From contig NZ_JALJWP010000001.1 in assembly GCF_024169245.1 (NCBI RefSeq), positions 5,627,501 through 5,691,500 of the forward strand: a stretch of DNA of 64,000 nt, given 5' to 3'. This DNA comes from Pseudomonas koreensis. Its GTDB lineage: Bacteria > Pseudomonadota > Gammaproteobacteria > Pseudomonadales > Pseudomonadaceae. The first letter of the stretch is position 1. Each line of letters opens with the position of its first letter. A program made the position numbers and the translations under genes. The notes under the pieces are model-generated. The model saw nothing but the letters and a program-made list of their open reading frames with translations, ran no database searches and was not told the DNA's origin. Positions 50,432 to 58,393 of this stretch are shown here, piece by piece.

Positions 50432-51160
50432 CTATATACCAATGGTTTGTACTTTGGACAGGGCAACGGTGCCCTTGCCGGCCAGGTTGAGCATCAGCTC
50501 GCCACCGGTCTGGCTGATCGTCACGCTGTTGACGGTCGCTGGCAGGTAGGTCGCCAGGTCGGTCGCGGTGCCGTTGATCGGTGCGTTGGCCTTGAACGTA
50601 TAAGTGCCGACCGGAACCACGGTGCCGGCAGTGTCCTTGCCGTCCCAAGTGAAGCTGGCATCGCCCGCGGCGCGGCTGCCGAGGTCGATGGTGCGCACGG
50701 CTTTGCCGTCCTTGTCGGTGATGGTCACGGTGCCGCCGGCAATCGACGAAGGCACGGTGACCGAACCGGTCAGGCCTTTGCTCGGATCATCGAGCTGGGC
50801 GGTGTTGGTCTGCACGATCACGTTGCGACCGACCAGCGACGACGCCTGCAGCGCCTGCGACGAGTTGTAGTTGCCGGCAAGACCACTGACGGTGGAGTTC
50901 AGCGTGGTGATGCCTTCAAGGCTACTGAACTGCGCCAGTTGCGCCACGAAAGCGCTGTTGTCCTGCGGGTCGAGCGGGTTCTGGTTTTTCAGCTGGGTGA
51001 CCAGCAATTGCAGGAACGCATCCTTGCCCAGCGCCTGGCCGCCGGTGGCACTGTTGGTCGCCGAAGCGATGCCGCCCGGCGTCGTGCTGCTGGCCGTCTT
51101 CGACGAGTTGGCCAGGATGTCTTTCATGCTCAGGGTGCTGGTGGTGTCCGTAACGCTCAT
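50432..51160 (-). CDS. flgD: Flagellar hook-capping protein FlgD
   Basis: Scaffold cap needed for hook assembly. The 242-residue protein has the N-terminal FlgD signature GKDAFLQLLVTQLKNQNPLDPQDNSAFVAQLAQFSSLEGI, then an Ig/tudor-like domain (VTITDKDGKAVRTIDLG, FTWDGKDTAGTVVPVGTYTF). It lies 31 bases before flgE and 15 after flgC. Confidence 0.96.
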   Translation of the reverse strand: MSVTDTTSTLSMKDILANSSKTASSTTPGGIASATNSATGGQALGKDAFLQLLVTQLKNQNPLDPQDNSAFVAQLAQFSSLEGITTLNSTVSGLAGNYNSSQALQASSLVGRNVIVQTNTAQLDDPSKGLTGSVTVPSSIAGGTVTITDKDGKAVRTIDLGSRAAGDASFTWDGKDTAGTVVPVGTYTFKANAPINGTATDLATYLPATVNSVTISQTGGELMLNLAGKGTVALSKVQTIGI

Positions 51161-51175
51161 GGCATTCGTCCCTTA

Positions 51176-51619
51176 TTACTGACCGAGGGTCAGTACCTTC
51201 TGCATCATGGTTTTGGCGGTGTTCATCATTTCGGCGTTGGTCTGGAACGACCGGCTCGCGGAAATCATGTCAGCCATTTCTTCCACCACATTGACGTTCG
51301 GGTAGTAGACGTAGCCCTTGGCGTCGGCGGCCGGATGGTTCGGCTCGTAGCGCGCTTCGAGGTTGCTCTGGTCTTCGACCACGCCAAGCACCTGCACGCC
51401 CTGCCCGGCCGCGTCCTGGTTCTGGAACAGCGAATCGCTGCCGCCGGCCTGGCCGCCCTGGAACATGGTGGCGAACACCGGGTGACGGGCACGGTAGGTC
51501 TGGTCGATGCTCGACGAAACGGTTTCGGCGTTGGCGATGTTCGAGGCCACGGTGTTCAGACGTGTGGTCTGCGCGCTCATGCCGCTGCCGGCAATGTTGA
51601 AAACGCTGGACAGGGACAT
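51176..51619 (-). CDS. flgC: Flagellar proximal rod protein FlgC
   Basis: Rod component. The 147-residue protein has the N-terminal helix with FNIAGSGMSAQTTRLNTVASNIANAET and ends with PNVNVVEEMADMISASRSFQTNAEMMNTAKTMMQKVLTLGQ, both rod-family signatures. ATG at 51619 has GGAG upstream, three bases after flgB. Confidence 0.96.
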   Translation of the reverse strand: MSLSSVFNIAGSGMSAQTTRLNTVASNIANAETVSSSIDQTYRARHPVFATMFQGGQAGGSDSLFQNQDAAGQGVQVLGVVEDQSNLEARYEPNHPAADAKGYVYYPNVNVVEEMADMISASRSFQTNAEMMNTAKTMMQKVLTLGQ

Positions 51620-51622
51620 GGA

Positions 51623-52033
51623 TTATTCTCCGCGCAGGGCTGACACCAGCCCTTTGAATTTGCTGTTGAGCAAGGTGAAGCTGGCCTGGAAGCCGACCGC
51701 GTTTTCCGCGTAGTTCGACTGTTCCAGTTGAGCGTCGACGGTGTTCTGGTCGATCGAAGGCTGCATCGGCGTGCGATACATCAGCGACTCGTCGCCGTTG
51801 CCCAACCCTTCAGCCTCGATGTGGCGGCTGTTGGTCATGTTCAGGGCAAAGTGGCCGCCGGTCTTGGTCTTCTCGGTCTGTGCTTCGAGCACTTTGGAGA
51901 AATCCAGATCCCGCGCCTTGTAGTTCGGGGTGTCGGCGTTGGCGATGTTGTTGGCCAGCACTTCGGCACGCTGAGCGCGGAAGCCCAATGCCTTTTCGTG
52001 AATGCCCAGCGCTTTGTCGAAGCTGATGCTCAT
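51623..52033 (-). CDS. flgB: Flagellar basal-body rod protein FlgB
   Basis: Rod component. The 136-residue protein starts MSISFDKALGIHEKALGFRAQRAEVLANNIANADTPNYKARDLDF and ends with the C-terminal helix QASFTLLNSKFKGLVSALRGE. ATG at 52033 is chosen over upstream extensions because a sigma-54 promoter at 52077 places transcription start near 52065. First gene of flgBCDE. Confidence 0.96.
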   Translation of the reverse strand: MSISFDKALGIHEKALGFRAQRAEVLANNIANADTPNYKARDLDFSKVLEAQTEKTKTGGHFALNMTNSRHIEAEGLGNGDESLMYRTPMQPSIDQNTVDAQLEQSNYAENAVGFQASFTLLNSKFKGLVSALRGE

Positions 52034-52076
52034 GTCGGGAACCTTCAGGTGACCGGTTTTTCGTATCTGAGCTTTA

Positions 52077-52091
52077 GCAAGCGCCGTGCCA
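52077..52091 (-). promoter_or_regulatory. Sigma-54 promoter of flgBCDE
   Basis: TGGCACGGCGCTTGC on the minus strand, a full consensus match, about 44 bases before the flgB ATG. Hook-basal-body operons are RpoN-dependent in Pseudomonas. Confidence 0.92.
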
Positions 52092-52097
52092 AATGAA

Positions 52098-52122
52098 CAA
52101 AGCCCCGTATTCCGGGGCTTTG
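52098..52122. terminator. Hairpin between cheR and the flgB promoter
   Basis: CAAAGCCCCG/CGGGGCTTTG arms around TATTC, directly upstream of the sigma-54 site. It insulates flgB from cheR transcription. Confidence 0.75.
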
Positions 52123-52215
52123 CGCCGAACAGGCAAAGCGGCAATGCCAGAAAAGCGGCAACCGGTTACCGCTGGATGCCGCTTTTCTGCCGCTGCCGCC
52201 TGCCAACACCGAACC

Positions 52216-52300
52216 TGTAGGAGCTGCCGAAGGCTGCGATCTTGTGATCTTGATCTTTAAAAGCAACATCAAAAGATCGCAGCCTTCGGCAGCTCCTACA
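52216..52300. repeat. Long-arm palindrome, family C (copy 3)
   Basis: TGTAGGAGCTGCCGAAGGCT... and its reverse complement, arms about 26 bases, between cheR and flgB. Nearly the same arms as at 27182. Confidence 0.88.
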
Positions 52301-52320
52301 TGGGGATGCGGTGTCAGGCA

Positions 52321-52358
52321 CAAAAAAACGGGAGACCTTGAGGGCCTCCCGTTTTTTG
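52321..52358 (-). terminator. Terminator of cheV-cheR
   Basis: AAAAAACGGGAGG-type arm and CCTCCCGTTTTTT arm, T run on the minus strand, 17 bases after the cheR stop. Confidence 0.88.
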
Positions 52359-52374
52359 TACTGCCGCAAACCGG

Positions 52375-53202
52375 TTACTTCGCCTTGTAGATAATCCCCG
52401 GGCTGCACTGAACCATCTGGTAATGATCCGGCAAACCGTTCAGCGCCTCGGACGCGCCAAGGAACAGATACCCGCCCGGCTTCAACGTGCTGTGAATGCG
52501 CAACAGGATGTCCTTCTTCACTTCGGCAGAGAAGTAGATCAGCACGTTGCGGCAGAACACGATGTCGAACTTGCCCAGCGCTGCGTAGCTGTCGAGCAGG
52601 TTGAACGAGCGGAATTCCACCCGGCTCTTGATCGGCGCCTTGACCACCCAGCGCCCCGGCCCTTTCGGGTCGAAGTAGCGCTGCAGGCGTTCCGGCGACA
52701 GACCGCGACCGATCGCCAGGCTGTCGTACTCGCCGGTCTTGCAGTTGTTGAGCATCAGCCCCGACAGATCGGTGGCAACGATCTGCACGCCCATCTTCAA
52801 CTGGCCAAGGTTGCTGCGCTCGAACTCGTCGATCGACATCGACAGCGAGTACGGTTCCTGACCCGACGAGCAGGCCGCCGACCAGATCCGCAGACGCTGG
52901 TTGGGGCTGGCCTTGATCGCTTCCGGCAGCACCTTGTTCTTCAAGACTTCAAACGGATAGGTGTCACGAAACCACAGGGTTTCGTTGGTCGTCATGGCAT
53001 CGACCACCTGCTCGCGCAAACCGCTGCGCGGCTGGGTCTGGATGCGCTGAACCAGCTCACCCAAAGACTTGATGCCCTGCTGCTCCATCAGTTTGTTGAG
53101 ACGGCTCGAGACCAGATACTGCTTGTTTTCACCGAGCAGAATGCCACAGGCTTTTTCCAGGAAGACCCGGAACTGTTCGAAATCCAAATTACCCGTAGAC
53201 AA
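52375..53202 (-). CDS. cheR: Chemotaxis protein methyltransferase CheR
   Basis: Methylates glutamates of chemoreceptors with SAM. The 275-residue protein has the N-terminal helical domain (FEQFRVFLEKACGILLGENKQYLVSSRL), the TTNETLWFRD receptor-facing motif, the SAM site IWSAACSSGQEPYSLSM, the CheR signature FDIVFCRNVLIYF and LGASEAL. It follows cheV by 46 bases. The cheR-cheV-flgA-flgM-flgN order matches the P. aeruginosa cheR1 locus (PA3348 onward, from memory). Confidence 0.95.
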   Translation of the reverse strand: MSTGNLDFEQFRVFLEKACGILLGENKQYLVSSRLNKLMEQQGIKSLGELVQRIQTQPRSGLREQVVDAMTTNETLWFRDTYPFEVLKNKVLPEAIKASPNQRLRIWSAACSSGQEPYSLSMSIDEFERSNLGQLKMGVQIVATDLSGLMLNNCKTGEYDSLAIGRGLSPERLQRYFDPKGPGRWVVKAPIKSRVEFRSFNLLDSYAALGKFDIVFCRNVLIYFSAEVKKDILLRIHSTLKPGGYLFLGASEALNGLPDHYQMVQCSPGIIYKAK

Positions 53203-53248
53203 TGATGCCGCCTCTTAAATCGTGTTGACCGCCAGGGGCAGAAGGCCC

Positions 53249-54181
53249 CTAGCTGATATCTGCTGCTTTGATCCGGTCGACTACCCGGGATGCGAGGTCA
53301 TCAGGACGGAATTTGGCCAGAAAGTCATCAGCACCGACCTTCTTCACCATCGCCTGATTGAATACCCCCGACAACGAAGTATGCAGGATGATATGGAGCT
53401 TTTGCATGCGCGCGTCGCCGCGGATTTCCGCCGTCAGGGTGTACCCGTCCATCTCCGGCATCTCGATGTCGGAAATCATCATCAGGAACTCTTCTTCCGG
53501 CTTCTTGCCCTCGTCGACCAGCTTGCGCAGGTAATCCAGCGCCTGCTTGCCATCGTTCAGCGCCACCACCTCGACACCGATGGTCTGCAGACAACGCGTG
53601 ACCTGCTTGCGCGCCACCGACGAGTCATCGACCGTCAGCACCCGCAGCGACAGCGCCTTGGTCTGCGTCTCGACATCGACCACGCCCACCGAAATCGCTT
53701 CCGGCGTTGGCGCCACCTCGGCCAGCACCTTCTCGACGTCGATGATTTCGACCAACTGGTTGTCGACCCGCGTCACAGCGGTCAGGTAGTGATCGCGACC
53801 GGTGCCCTTGGGCGGCGGATGGATCTCTTCCCAGTTCATGTTGACGATGCGCTCCACCGAACGGACCAGGAAACCCTGGGTCTTGGTGTTGTACTCCGTG
53901 ATGATCACGAACGGACTGTTCTTGTCTTTCAACGCACCGGAGCCCGTTGCCATTGCCAGATCCAGGATCGGAATGGTCGCTCCCCGTATATTCGCTACCC
54001 CGCACACGACAGGACTGGACTTGGGCATCAAGGTCAGTGACGGGCATTGCAACACTTCCCGTACCTTGAACACGTTGATCCCGTAGAGCTGCGGCCCGTC
54101 GAGACGGAACAACAGCAGCTCGAGGCGATTCTGCCCTACCAGTTGCGTGCGCTGGTTCACCGAATCCATTACACCAGCCAT
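53249..54181 (-). CDS. cheV: Chemotaxis coupling protein CheV
   Basis: CheW-receiver fusion that couples receptors to CheA and buffers phosphate. The 310-residue protein has a CheW domain at residues 15-165 (LLLFRLDGPQLYGINVFKVREVL, VANIRGATIPILDLA) and a receiver domain from about 180 with VLTVDDSSVARKQ, phospho-acceptor Asp in MMISDIEMPEMDGYTL and a C-terminal KF segment. It diverges from flgA with 82 bases between starts. Confidence 0.95.
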   Translation of the reverse strand: MAGVMDSVNQRTQLVGQNRLELLLFRLDGPQLYGINVFKVREVLQCPSLTLMPKSSPVVCGVANIRGATIPILDLAMATGSGALKDKNSPFVIITEYNTKTQGFLVRSVERIVNMNWEEIHPPPKGTGRDHYLTAVTRVDNQLVEIIDVEKVLAEVAPTPEAISVGVVDVETQTKALSLRVLTVDDSSVARKQVTRCLQTIGVEVVALNDGKQALDYLRKLVDEGKKPEEEFLMMISDIEMPEMDGYTLTAEIRGDARMQKLHIILHTSLSGVFNQAMVKKVGADDFLAKFRPDDLASRVVDRIKAADIS

Positions 54182-54236
54182 GCCCAGACTCCTACATCAA
54201 CGCCAAGTGTTGTTGCGACGCACATTCATTGCTAAA

Positions 54237-54251
54237 CGGCACGGCGCTTGC
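54237..54251 (+). promoter_or_regulatory. Sigma-54 promoter element at the flgA start
   Basis: CGGCACGGCGCTTGC differs from the flgB element only in the first base and keeps the -24 GG and -12 GC. The predicted transcription start, about 54262-54263, coincides with the flgA ATG at 54264. Confidence 0.75.
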
Positions 54252-54263
54252 TTTTTAACTCGT

Positions 54264-55025
54264 ATGAACGCTCAAACGACATTTTCCCGACGCCTGACAT
54301 CTTCCCTTCGCAAAGGGCTTTGCGCGGTGTCCGCCGTTTGCTGCTTGCTTGCCGGCAGTCCTGCCAATGCAGATGCGGTTACCTTGCCTGATATGCTTAT
54401 CGGCGTGACTCAGGGCTTTCTTGAATTCACCGTAGAAGACTATTTGGCTTCCAGTCAAACCGAAGGCCGCTACGAAATCGAAGTCAATCAGCTCGACCCG
54501 CGCATGCGCATGCCCATGTGCGACAAGGAATTGACAGCCACTCTGGAGAGCCCGGCGCGCCCTCTGGGCCGCGTTACGGTGAAGGTCCGGTGCGAAGGCA
54601 GCTCGCCCTGGACGGTGTTCGTACCCGCTCAAGTCCGCCTGTTTCGCGAGATCGTCACGACCACTCGTCCGCTGAAACGCGCCGGCATCATCGAGCCGCA
54701 GGACGTGACGTTGCGCGAGCGCGACGTGAGTACGATCAATCAGGGTTTCCTGACCTCCGTCGATGAAGCGATCGGACAGAAATTGACCCGACCAACGGTC
54801 GCCGATCAGGTCATCACGCTGGTGCATCTGGAACAGGCCGAAGTGGTGCGCAAGGGTGACCAGGTAGTAATCACTGCGCGCAGCGGCACTCTTGCCGTAC
54901 GCATGCCGGGGGAAGCGCTCTCCAATGGCGGCATGAAAGAACAGATTCGCGTAAAAAACCTTAATTCTCAAAGAGTTATCAAGGCGCAGGTGATTGCGCC
55001 GGGACAGGTCGAAGTGGCCATGTAA
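54264..55025 (+). CDS. flgA: Flagellar P-ring chaperone FlgA
   Basis: Periplasmic chaperone for FlgI assembly. From ATG at 54264 the protein has 253 residues with a signal peptide (basic N-terminus RRLTSSLRKG, core LCAVSAVCCLLAG, cleavage near ANADA). The SAF domain has LKRAGIIEPQDVTLRERDV, and the C-terminus VITARSGTLAVRMPGEALSNGGMKEQIRVKNLNSQRVIKAQV is the FlgA signature. No ribosome site precedes this ATG, and the sigma-54 element overlaps the place where one would be, so the message may be leaderless or a downstream start may be used. Confidence 0.92.
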   Translation: MNAQTTFSRRLTSSLRKGLCAVSAVCCLLAGSPANADAVTLPDMLIGVTQGFLEFTVEDYLASSQTEGRYEIEVNQLDPRMRMPMCDKELTATLESPARPLGRVTVKVRCEGSSPWTVFVPAQVRLFREIVTTTRPLKRAGIIEPQDVTLRERDVSTINQGFLTSVDEAIGQKLTRPTVADQVITLVHLEQAEVVRKGDQVVITARSGTLAVRMPGEALSNGGMKEQIRVKNLNSQRVIKAQVIAPGQVEVAM

Positions 55026-55123
55026 AAGCCTGTGGAGAAAACTGGCGCCGATCCCGTCGCTTCCCTAAACTGTGCCGCAGCAGGTCTCGCAACGGCGCAT
55101 GCAAGCTTATGGTTGATTGGGCC

Positions 55124-55150
55124 TAAAGTTTTTCAGGGGATAGCCGAAAA
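55124..55150 (+). promoter_or_regulatory. Sigma-28 (FliA) promoter of flgM
   Basis: TAAAGTTT, an 11-base spacer and GCCGAAAA match the FliA consensus. The element ends 36 bases before the flgM ATG. Confidence 0.92.
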
Positions 55151-55186
55151 CATGGCAAGCGTCCAAATTCCCAGAGGTTTTTTATC

Positions 55187-55513
55187 ATGGTTATCGATTT
55201 CAACCGATTGAACAGTTCCTCGTCACTTACCGGCAATACACGTACCAGCAACGCCAAGGAAAGCGCTGAAAACAGCCCCTCCGCGCCGCTGAATACCCAG
55301 GCCGAACCGGCCAGTGCCGCCAAGAGCGGGGAATCGGTACACCTCAGCAATGAGGCTCAACAGTTGCAGAAGGTCACTGACAAGCTGCGCGATCAACCTG
55401 CTGTCGACAAAGCCCGCGTGGCCGAGTTGAAAGCCGCGATTGCCGATGGCAGCTATAAAGTCGACAGCAACCGTATAGCCAGCAAACTGCTCAACTTCGA
55501 AGCCCAGCGCTAG
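55187..55513 (+). CDS. flgM: Anti-sigma-28 factor FlgM
   Basis: Binds and holds FliA until exported through the completed hook. The 108-residue protein starts [13 protein letters not shown], has a disordered Ser/Ala-rich N-terminal half, and the FliA-binding C-terminal helices ([52 protein letters not shown]). Own FliA promoter upstream, giving the usual feedback loop. AGAGG precedes ATG at 55187. Confidence 0.95.
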   Translation: MVIDFNRLNSSSSLTGNTRTSNAKESAENSPSAPLNTQAEPASAAKSGESVHLSNEAQQLQKVTDKLRDQPAVDKARVAELKAAIADGSYKVDSNRIASKLLNFEAQR

Positions 55514-55561
55514 GCTTTTGCCGGCGCCAGGCTTTTGGACGCTTAAACCCCAAGGCCAGCC

Positions 55562-56029
55562 ATGCACGACACTAACTTATTGCAACTGATCAACGACGAC
55601 TTTGCTCCAGCGCAACAATTGCTGGAGTTATTGCAAACCGAATCCCTCGCTTTGCACGGTCGCGACATGCCGCTGCTGGAAGAAATTCTGGCGACCAAGC
55701 AGGCGTTGATCATTTTGCTTGAACAGCATGGCCGCAAGCGCAGCGAAATCCTCGCCAGCCTCAACCTGCCGACCGATCGCACAGGCCTTGAGCAACTGGC
55801 CAGCCAGTCGAGCATTGGCGACCAGTTGCTGACCCAGGGCGATGCCCTGACTGCACTGATCGCGCAGTGCCAGGACGCCAATATCAAGAACGGCCGGTCA
55901 ATCCAGATCCAGCAGGCGACCACGGCCAACCAACTGAAGATCCTCACCGGCGGCGAGCCGCCAGCGCTTTACGACGCCAGCGGGACCTTTGCCAAACCGG
56001 TCAAGCCGCGGACGCTCAGCCAGGCATGA
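55562..56029 (+). CDS. flgN: Flagellar export chaperone FlgN
   Basis: Chaperone for hook-filament junction proteins FlgK and FlgL. The 155-residue helical protein starts MHDTNLLQLINDDFAPAQQLLELLQTESLALHGRD with the later QIQQATTANQLKILTG segment typical of FlgN. It follows flgM by 48 bases. Its clients flgK and flgL are not in the window. Confidence 0.92.
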   Translation: MHDTNLLQLINDDFAPAQQLLELLQTESLALHGRDMPLLEEILATKQALIILLEQHGRKRSEILASLNLPTDRTGLEQLASQSSIGDQLLTQGDALTALIAQCQDANIKNGRSIQIQQATTANQLKILTGGEPPALYDASGTFAKPVKPRTLSQA

Positions 56030-56121
56030 GCCATTCGGTGGCGCTGCACTATCCACCTGCGCAACATACTGGCAAAATACTGGCCAGTCGTAGTCTTATT
56101 TTGTCTGGAGATTGAAGAACC

Positions 56122-56868
56122 GTGTCCAACACCCTTAGCGCGGATGACGCTCCGCAGCCTCCGAAGGTGCTCACCACGCCACTGGAAATCTCCAGCAACC
56201 TGCGCCAGCTGCAAGACAGCCACGATCCGCTGATCATCACCTTCCATGAGCGCAGCCAGCGTTTTCAGAGCTACCTGATCAAGGTCGACCGCGAAACCGC
56301 GACGATCGCGCTGGACGAAATGATCCCGCGCGATGGCGAGCGTTTCCTGCAGGCTGGCGAACCATTCAAGGTCGAAGGCTTTCATGACGGCGTGCGCATC
56401 GCTTGGGAATGCAACGGCACGCTGAACATCGAAGAATCCGACGGCGATCGTTTCTACACCGGCGACCTGCCCAGCGAAGTGGTTTACCACCAGCGCCGCA
56501 ACGCCTTCCGCGCCGCACTGAAACTCACCGACCTGGTCAGCGTCGAACTGGGCGGCGAAAAGCTCAAGACCCCTCTGCACGGCAAGCTGCTGGATATTTC
56601 CGCGACCGGCTGCAAGTTCCGTTTCGAAGGCGACATCACTGACCGTCTGCAACTGGGCCAGGTCTACGATCGCCTGGTCGCCCCGCCGCTGTTCGGCAAC
56701 CAGCCAACATCGGTCGAGCTGCGCTACCTGCACTTCGAAGAAAAACTCAATATCACCTTTGCCGGTCTGCGCTTCCACAACATCAGTGGCCAGGCTGCGC
56801 GCAACGTCGAGCGTTTCGTATACCAGCTGCAGCGTGAAGCGCGACGTTTCGACAAAGACGATTTCTGA
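56122..56868 (+). CDS. flgZ: PilZ c-di-GMP-binding flagellar brake protein FlgZ (YcgR)
   Basis: Slows flagellar motility when c-di-GMP is high. The 248-residue protein has an N-terminal YcgR domain (about residues 18-115) and a C-terminal PilZ domain with the c-di-GMP motifs QRRNAFR and DISATG. GTG at 56122 is the start (GAAGAA upstream). It lies after flgN as in other Pseudomonas (PA3353 position) and is followed by a terminator. Confidence 0.93.
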   Translation: MSNTLSADDAPQPPKVLTTPLEISSNLRQLQDSHDPLIITFHERSQRFQSYLIKVDRETATIALDEMIPRDGERFLQAGEPFKVEGFHDGVRIAWECNGTLNIEESDGDRFYTGDLPSEVVYHQRRNAFRAALKLTDLVSVELGGEKLKTPLHGKLLDISATGCKFRFEGDITDRLQLGQVYDRLVAPPLFGNQPTSVELRYLHFEEKLNITFAGLRFHNISGQAARNVERFVYQLQREARRFDKDDF

Positions 56869-56883
56869 GTCGCAGCGACCAAC

Positions 56884-56918
56884 AAAAAGGGCAGACCTGT
56901 GCGGGACTGCCCTTTTTT
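56884..56918. terminator. Terminator between flgZ and the MFS gene
   Basis: AAAAGGGCAG/CTGCCCTTTT arms with a T run, usable in both directions for the convergent genes. Confidence 0.88.
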
Positions 56919-56941
56919 ATGCGCAGCTGTTCATGTTCGGT

Positions 56942-58324
56942 TCAGGGCCTGCCGCCACTGATATCAGGCGCAGGTTTGTCCTCATCGCCACTGGTCAGTT
57001 CGGTTTCAACGACTGCTTCCGGCTGCGCTTCGGGCTCCGGTTCAGGATTGACCGGCGCCGGATCCTGCACCATCTGCTCCTGCACCACCTGCTCATCGAC
57101 ACGCGGGTCAAGCGCCGCCACCAGTGGCGAGCTCGACATGCTGTCCGGCATTGCCACGTGATGCAGCGGCGCATCGTCGACCTGATGCAGGTTGGTCACT
57201 GCTTTCGGACGAATCCGCCAGACCAGCACCAGCGCGAAGAAGCTGAAGAACGCATACAGGCTCTGACTGCCGAGAAACTTCATCAGCACACCAGCAAGCA
57301 GCGGCCCAATGCTCGCACCAACACCATAAGTCACCAGCAACATGGCAGTCAGTGACACGCGGCGATCGCCTTCGACGTGGTCATTGGAGAACGCCACCGC
57401 CAGCGGATACAGGCAGAACTGCACCAGCGAACAGAAGAAGCCGACCACGAACAGCACTTCCAGCGGCACCTGCGGCATGATCGCCAATGGCAACGCCGCC
57501 ACCGCGAGAAACCCGGCAAAGCAACGAATCAGCAATGCGCGGTCATAACGGTCGGACAGCCAGCCCAACGGCCACTGCACCAGCAACCCGGCAAAGATGC
57601 AGCTACCCATGAACAGACCGACCTGCTCGGTAGACAGCCCCTGCTGCGCGGCATACAGCGGCGCCAGACCATAAAACGAACCGATGATCAAACCGGCGCC
57701 GAGCACCGTACTCAGCGATTGCGGCACGCGCTTGATAAAGAAGCGCGGCTCCATCGGCGCCGGATGCAGCGGCGCCGGGTGGATCCGCTGGGTCAGCGCC
57801 ACCGGCACCAGACACAGGGCAAAGCAAAGCGCTACCAGCATCAGCAGTTCCAGGCCCAGGCCGGGGTGCATGACCAGAATCAACTGCCCCAACACCAGCC
57901 CCAGATACGACGCGATCATGTAACCGCTGAACACCAGCCCGCGCTGATTGGCGTCGGCCTGCTCGTTGAGCCAGCTCTCGATGACCATGTACTGACACAT
58001 CATGCCCAGACCAACGATCGTCCGCAGCACCAGCCACGCCGGCAGCCAGTCCACCAGGCCATGGCCGAGCACCGCCGCGCCGACGATCCCGGCACACGCC
58101 GAGTACGCACGGATATGCCCGACCCGGGCGATCAGGCGATGGCCGATCTTGCCGCCCAGCACCAGACCGAAATAGTTGGCCGCCATCAGCGCACCGACCC
58201 ACAGACCGTCGACGTTGTCGGCGGCCAGACGCAAGGCCAGATAAGTAGAGAGAAGGCCTGAGCCGATCAACATCATCAGCGAGGCGAAATACAGCGCTCG
58301 AAAGGATTTCCAGATTTGGCGCAT
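56942..58324 (-). CDS. MFS transporter, YcaD-like
   Basis: A 460-residue transporter with twelve predicted membrane helices; FGLVLGGKIGHRLIARVGHIR and LGWLSDRYDRALLIR hold the MFS loop motifs in the two halves. The last 80 or so residues form a cytoplasmic Pro/Glu-rich tail (EPEPEAQPEAVVE near the end), longer than usual for the family. It is the second gene after the glutamine-synthetase-family enzyme, 69 bases apart on the same strand, so it may move that enzyme's substrate; this is inference. Confidence 0.87.
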   Translation of the reverse strand: MRQIWKSFRALYFASLMMLIGSGLLSTYLALRLAADNVDGLWVGALMAANYFGLVLGGKIGHRLIARVGHIRAYSACAGIVGAAVLGHGLVDWLPAWLVLRTIVGLGMMCQYMVIESWLNEQADANQRGLVFSGYMIASYLGLVLGQLILVMHPGLGLELLMLVALCFALCLVPVALTQRIHPAPLHPAPMEPRFFIKRVPQSLSTVLGAGLIIGSFYGLAPLYAAQQGLSTEQVGLFMGSCIFAGLLVQWPLGWLSDRYDRALLIRCFAGFLAVAALPLAIMPQVPLEVLFVVGFFCSLVQFCLYPLAVAFSNDHVEGDRRVSLTAMLLVTYGVGASIGPLLAGVLMKFLGSQSLYAFFSFFALVLVWRIRPKAVTNLHQVDDAPLHHVAMPDSMSSSPLVAALDPRVDEQVVQEQMVQDPAPVNPEPEPEAQPEAVVETELTSGDEDKPAPDISGGRP

Positions 58325-58393
58325 CGGCGTTCCGAGCGGCTCCTTGCAGTAAGTACCGGGCTATCGCAACGAGAGCCCGGTGGCGGCGAAACG

